Shown here in pieces: positions 61,641 through 64,000 of a stretch of 64,000 nt of DNA (position 1 is its first letter; every line of letters begins with the position of its first letter). Under the pieces are notes generated by a model. The model ran no database searches. It was given only the letters and a program-made list of their open reading frames with translations, and was not told the DNA's origin. The stretch is from the NCBI RefSeq assembly GCF_036237275.1, contig NZ_CP108352.1:2356001-2420000 (forward strand). Direction: 5' to 3'. The stretch comes from Streptomyces sp. NBC_01353 (GTDB taxonomy: Bacteria > Actinomycetota > Actinomycetes > Streptomycetales > Streptomycetaceae). Both the position numbers and the translations under genes were made by a program.

Positions 61641-62771
61641 TCAGCTCTTGGCCGCCGGGGCCTTGGTCGCCTTGGTGGCCTTCGCCGCCGGAGCGGACTT
61701 GGCCGTCTCGTCCGTCGCCGCCGGCTCCGCGCCACCTGCGGCGTCCGTGCCCGCCTCGGCCGACGCGGCCTCCGGCTTGACCCCGACGCCGAGCTTTTCC
61801 TTGATCTTCTTCTCGATCTCGTCGGCGAGGTCGGGGTTGTCCTTCAGGAAGTTGCGGGCGTTCTCCTTGCCCTGGCCGAGCTGGTCGCCCTCGTACGTGT
61901 ACCAGGCGCCGGCCTTGCGGACGAAGCCGTGCTCCACGCCCATGTCGATCAGGCCGCCCTCGCGGCTGATGCCCTGGCCGTAGAGGATGTCGAACTCGGC
62001 CTGCTTGAACGGCGGCGCGACCTTGTTCTTGACGACCTTGACGCGCGTGCGGTTGCCGACGGCGTCCGTGCCGTCCTTGAGGGTCTCGATGCGGCGGATG
62101 TCGAGACGCACCGAGGCGTAGAACTTCAGGGCGCGGCCACCGGTCGTGGTCTCCGGCGAGCCGAACATGACGCCGATCTTCTCGCGGAGCTGGTTGATGA
62201 AGATCGCAGTGGTCTTGGACTGGTTGAGCGCGCTGGTGATCTTCCGGAGGGCCTGGCTCATCAGACGGGCCTGCAGACCCACGTGTGAGTCGCCCATCTC
62301 GCCCTCGATCTCCGCACGCGGAACGAGCGCGGCGACGGAGTCGATGACGATCAGGTCGAGGGCGCCGGAGCGGACCAGCATGTCGACGATCTCGAGGGCC
62401 TGCTCACCGTTGTCCGGCTGGGACAGGAGGAGGTTGTCGATGTCGACGCCGAGCTTCTTGGCGTACTCGGGGTCGAGGGCGTGCTCGGCGTCCACGAACG
62501 CCACCTGACCGCCGGCCTTCTGGGCGTTGGCGACGGCGTGCAGGGTCAGGGTCGTCTTACCGGAGGACTCCGGTCCGTAGATCTCCACGACACGGCCGCG
62601 CGGCAGACCGCCGACGCCGAGGGCGACGTCGAGGGCGGTCGAGCCGGTGGAGATCACCTCGATCGGCTCCTGGGTGCGGTCGCCCATGCGCATCACGGCA
62701 CCCTTGCCGAATTGCCGTTCAATCTGAGCGAGCGCGGCGTCGAGTGCCTTCTCGCGGTCGGTACCTGCCAT
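61641..62771 (-). CDS. recA: Recombinase RecA
   Basis: 376 residues from ATG 62771 behind GGTGGAA. Walker [10 protein letters not shown] (about 68), [31 protein letters not shown] (Walker B and L1), [35 protein letters not shown] (L2). The C-terminus is an acidic helix plus an Ala/Lys-rich tail. Catalyses strand exchange and triggers LexA cleavage. Two promoters are visible: the RecA-NDp site and an SOS box. Confidence 0.98.
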   Translation of the reverse strand: MAGTDREKALDAALAQIERQFGKGAVMRMGDRTQEPIEVISTGSTALDVALGVGGLPRGRVVEIYGPESSGKTTLTLHAVANAQKAGGQVAFVDAEHALDPEYAKKLGVDIDNLLLSQPDNGEQALEIVDMLVRSGALDLIVIDSVAALVPRAEIEGEMGDSHVGLQARLMSQALRKITSALNQSKTTAIFINQLREKIGVMFGSPETTTGGRALKFYASVRLDIRRIETLKDGTDAVGNRTRVKVVKNKVAPPFKQAEFDILYGQGISREGGLIDMGVEHGFVRKAGAWYTYEGDQLGQGKENARNFLKDNPDLADEIEKKIKEKLGVGVKPEAASAEAGTDAAGGAEPAATDETAKSAPAAKATKATKAPAAKS

Positions 62772-62814
62772 GGGTTCCACCCGGTTTGCTTGAGTCGATC
62801 GCTTCATGTGAAAG

Positions 62815-62837
62815 ACGCTAACCCCTGCCACTGACAA
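62815..62837 (-). promoter_or_regulatory. RecA-NDp-type promoter
   Basis: On the minus strand TTGTCAGTGGC is followed by six bases and TAGCGT, matching the actinobacterial DNA-damage promoter bound by ClpR/PafBC-type regulation (TTGTCAGTGGC-N6-TAGggT). It lies 44 bp upstream of recA, providing LexA-independent damage induction. Confidence 0.85.
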
Positions 62838-62909
62838 CGGGCCCCGCCGTCCCTCCGACCTGTGGATAACTCGCCCACAACCCCGCGATTCCAAGGGCCG
62901 GAATCCCAT

Positions 62910-62925
62910 AAGAATGCATGTTCGA
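62910..62925. promoter_or_regulatory. SOS box upstream of recA
   Basis: GAAT-GCAT-GTTCGA has a perfect right half (GTTCGA) and a degenerate left half of the TCGAACN4GTTCGA consensus. It is 139 bp upstream of recA and 56 bp before the divergent kinase. Confidence 0.6.
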
Positions 62926-62980
62926 TTTTAGTGTCAAGCGCACCACGCGGGGCCTGTCGCACCCGCCTATCCTTCCTGAC

Positions 62981-64000
62981 ATGGCCCTCCCCTTCCGCGT
63001 CCGACGCGGCCGCATGTCACCGCGGGCCGCCGATGTCGTCGTGGCGCTGGTCGTCACCCTCGTCGTCGCCGTCTGGACGCTGGTGTCCGCGCGGTACACG
63101 AGCGAGCCCGCGAGCCGAACCGCCATCGGCTGGGCGCTGATCGCGGTGGGGTGCGGGGCACTGTGCTTCCGGCGGCGGGCTCCCGTCACGGTCGCGGTCG
63201 TCACGCTCGTCTCCTGCGTGGCCTACTACCCCGTGTCCGCGCAGGACGGGCCCCTGATGATCACCTTCGCGCTCGCGCTCTACACCACGGCCGCGGAGGG
63301 CCGCTTCGCCGCAGCCGTCGCGCTCGCCGCCGTCACGCTGTTGGCCGTCGGGCTCGGCGAGATCCGTCAGTCGCCCGGGCACCGCCAGATCGACGACACC
63401 TCGCTCGCGATGCTGGCCGGCTGGCTGATCAGCCTGGTCGCCGTCGGCCGTGCGCAGCGGACCCGGCTCGCCTATCTGCGCGAGGTGGAGCAGCGGGCGC
63501 TGGCGGCCGAGCGCGAGCAGGAGGCGCGCGCCCGGCAGAGCGCCACCGAGGAACGGCTGCGGATCGCCCGGGAGCTGCACGACATCCTCGGCCACAGCAT
63601 CTCGCTCATCAACGTCCAGTCCGGCGCGGTGCTGCACCGGCTCGGCAAGAAGCCGGATCCCGATGTCGCACTGGCCGCGGCGGAGGAGGCGCTCGAGGCC
63701 GTGAAGGCCACCAGCAAGGACGCGCTGCGCGAGCTGCGCGCGACGCTCGGGGTGCTGCGCCAGGCCGACGAGGCCGCGCCGACCTCGCCGACCTCCGGGC
63801 TCGCCCTGCTCGGCGAACTGGTCGAGCGGGCCAGGAGCACCGGCCTCGACGTCCGCACGGAGCTGACCGGGACTCCCGTACCGCTGGCACCGCCGGTCGA
63901 TCTCGCCGCGTACCGGATCGTGCAGGAGTCGCTGACCAATGTCACCCGGCATTCCGGGGCCCGTACCGCCACGATCGCGCTCGACTGGCGTGCGGACGAG
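62981..64000 (+). CDS. NarL/DesK-type sensor histidine kinase, cut by the window edge
   Basis: 340 residues visible, running off the right edge. Four to five N-terminal membrane helices (ADVVVALVVTLVVAVWTLVSA; TAIGWALIAVGCGALCF; VTVAVVTLVSCVAYYPV; FAAAVALAAVTLLAVGL; LAMLAGWLISLVAV) form an integral sensor. A coiled-coil linker leads to HisKA_3 with ERLRIARELHDILGHSISLINVQSG (phosphoacceptor His about 206). The start of the ATPase N-box, AYRIVQESLTNVTRHS, is at about 305-320. The missing end should hold the rest of the ATPase. A NarL-type regulator usually follows. Divergent from recA; no ribosome binding site is evident before ATG 62981. Confidence 0.88.
   Translation, partial: MALPFRVRRGRMSPRAADVVVALVVTLVVAVWTLVSARYTSEPASRTAIGWALIAVGCGALCFRRRAPVTVAVVTLVSCVAYYPVSAQDGPLMITFALALYTTAAEGRFAAAVALAAVTLLAVGLGEIRQSPGHRQIDDTSLAMLAGWLISLVAVGRAQRTRLAYLREVEQRALAAEREQEARARQSATEERLRIARELHDILGHSISLINVQSGAVLHRLGKKPDPDVALAAAEEALEAVKATSKDALRELRATLGVLRQADEAAPTSPTSGLALLGELVERARSTGLDVRTELTGTPVPLAPPVDLAAYRIVQESLTNVTRHSGARTATIALDWRADE

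Overview
The window is chromosomal DNA of a Streptomyces species or a very close relative. GC content is very high, many genes start with GTG or TTG behind strong GGAGG-type ribosome binding sites, and several families are typical of streptomycetes: B12-dependent NrdJ, DUF4192, TerD, a second RelA/SpoT homologue, mycothiol-type DinB enzymes and an actinobacterial MT0933-type antitoxin. From memory, the gene order closely resembles the recA to rnhB stretch of the Streptomyces coelicolor core chromosome. I see no prophage, insertion sequence, CRISPR array, rRNA or tRNA.

Layout. 1-8.7 kb: partial ABC ATPase, NrtR-like NUDIX regulator, glycogen-debranching-like protein, DUF4192 protein, RecQ helicase with a phosphoribosyltransferase-like tail, and two hypotheticals, one resembling a lone SF1 helicase C-lobe. 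8.8-17.5 kb: RNase HII, a DUF4153-like membrane protein, a minus-strand group (ABC-F protein, histidine phosphatase, ADP-ribosylglycohydrolase) facing a TetR regulator, then YdbC-like and TerD proteins. 17.5-24.5 kb: nrdR-nrdJ, divergent lexA, and dinG. 24.5-30.6 kb: an NIS siderophore operon (aminotransferase, IucA/IucC, GNAT, IucA/IucC) that appears to run on into dinG. 30.9-33.4 kb: two tandem lipoprotein serine proteases. 33.5-44.7 kb: hflX, M1 peptidase, relA/spoT homologue, dapF, membrane protein, miaA, two small plus-strand genes, an extradiol-dioxygenase-like protein and miaB. 44.8-50.6 kb: a four-carbon sugar acid operon with a divergent LysR gene, then a DinB-type enzyme with its own divergent LysR gene. 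50.8-57.8 kb: a glutamate block (orphan TAXI receptor, two-component pair, gluABCD importer). 57.9-61 kb: FAD monooxygenase, then cysteine dioxygenase and rhodanese behind a short cysteine-rich leader peptide. 61-64 kb: recX, recA and a truncated NarL-type sensor kinase.

How the genes work together. DNA repair and replication genes are concentrated here (recA, recX, lexA, dinG, nrdR/nrdJ, rnhB, recQ). Regulatory DNA is readable for several of them: SOS boxes before lexA and recA, a second recA promoter of the RecA-NDp type, and a pair of NrdR boxes exactly 31 bp apart before nrdRJ. Metabolic units sit next to their likely regulators: glutamate import with its two-component system, sugar acid catabolism with a LysR protein, ABC-F with TetR across a clear palindrome, and cysteine oxidation behind a Cys-containing leader. 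Rho-independent hairpins separate most convergent pairs.

Least explained items: the siderophore operon lacks the decarboxylase and N-hydroxylase expected for hydroxamate siderophores; an orphan glutamate-family receptor lies beside a glutamate sensor kinase; the debranching-like gene has its ideal coupled start codon in the wrong reading frame; and a heptamer repeat array lies between gluK and the TAXI gene.
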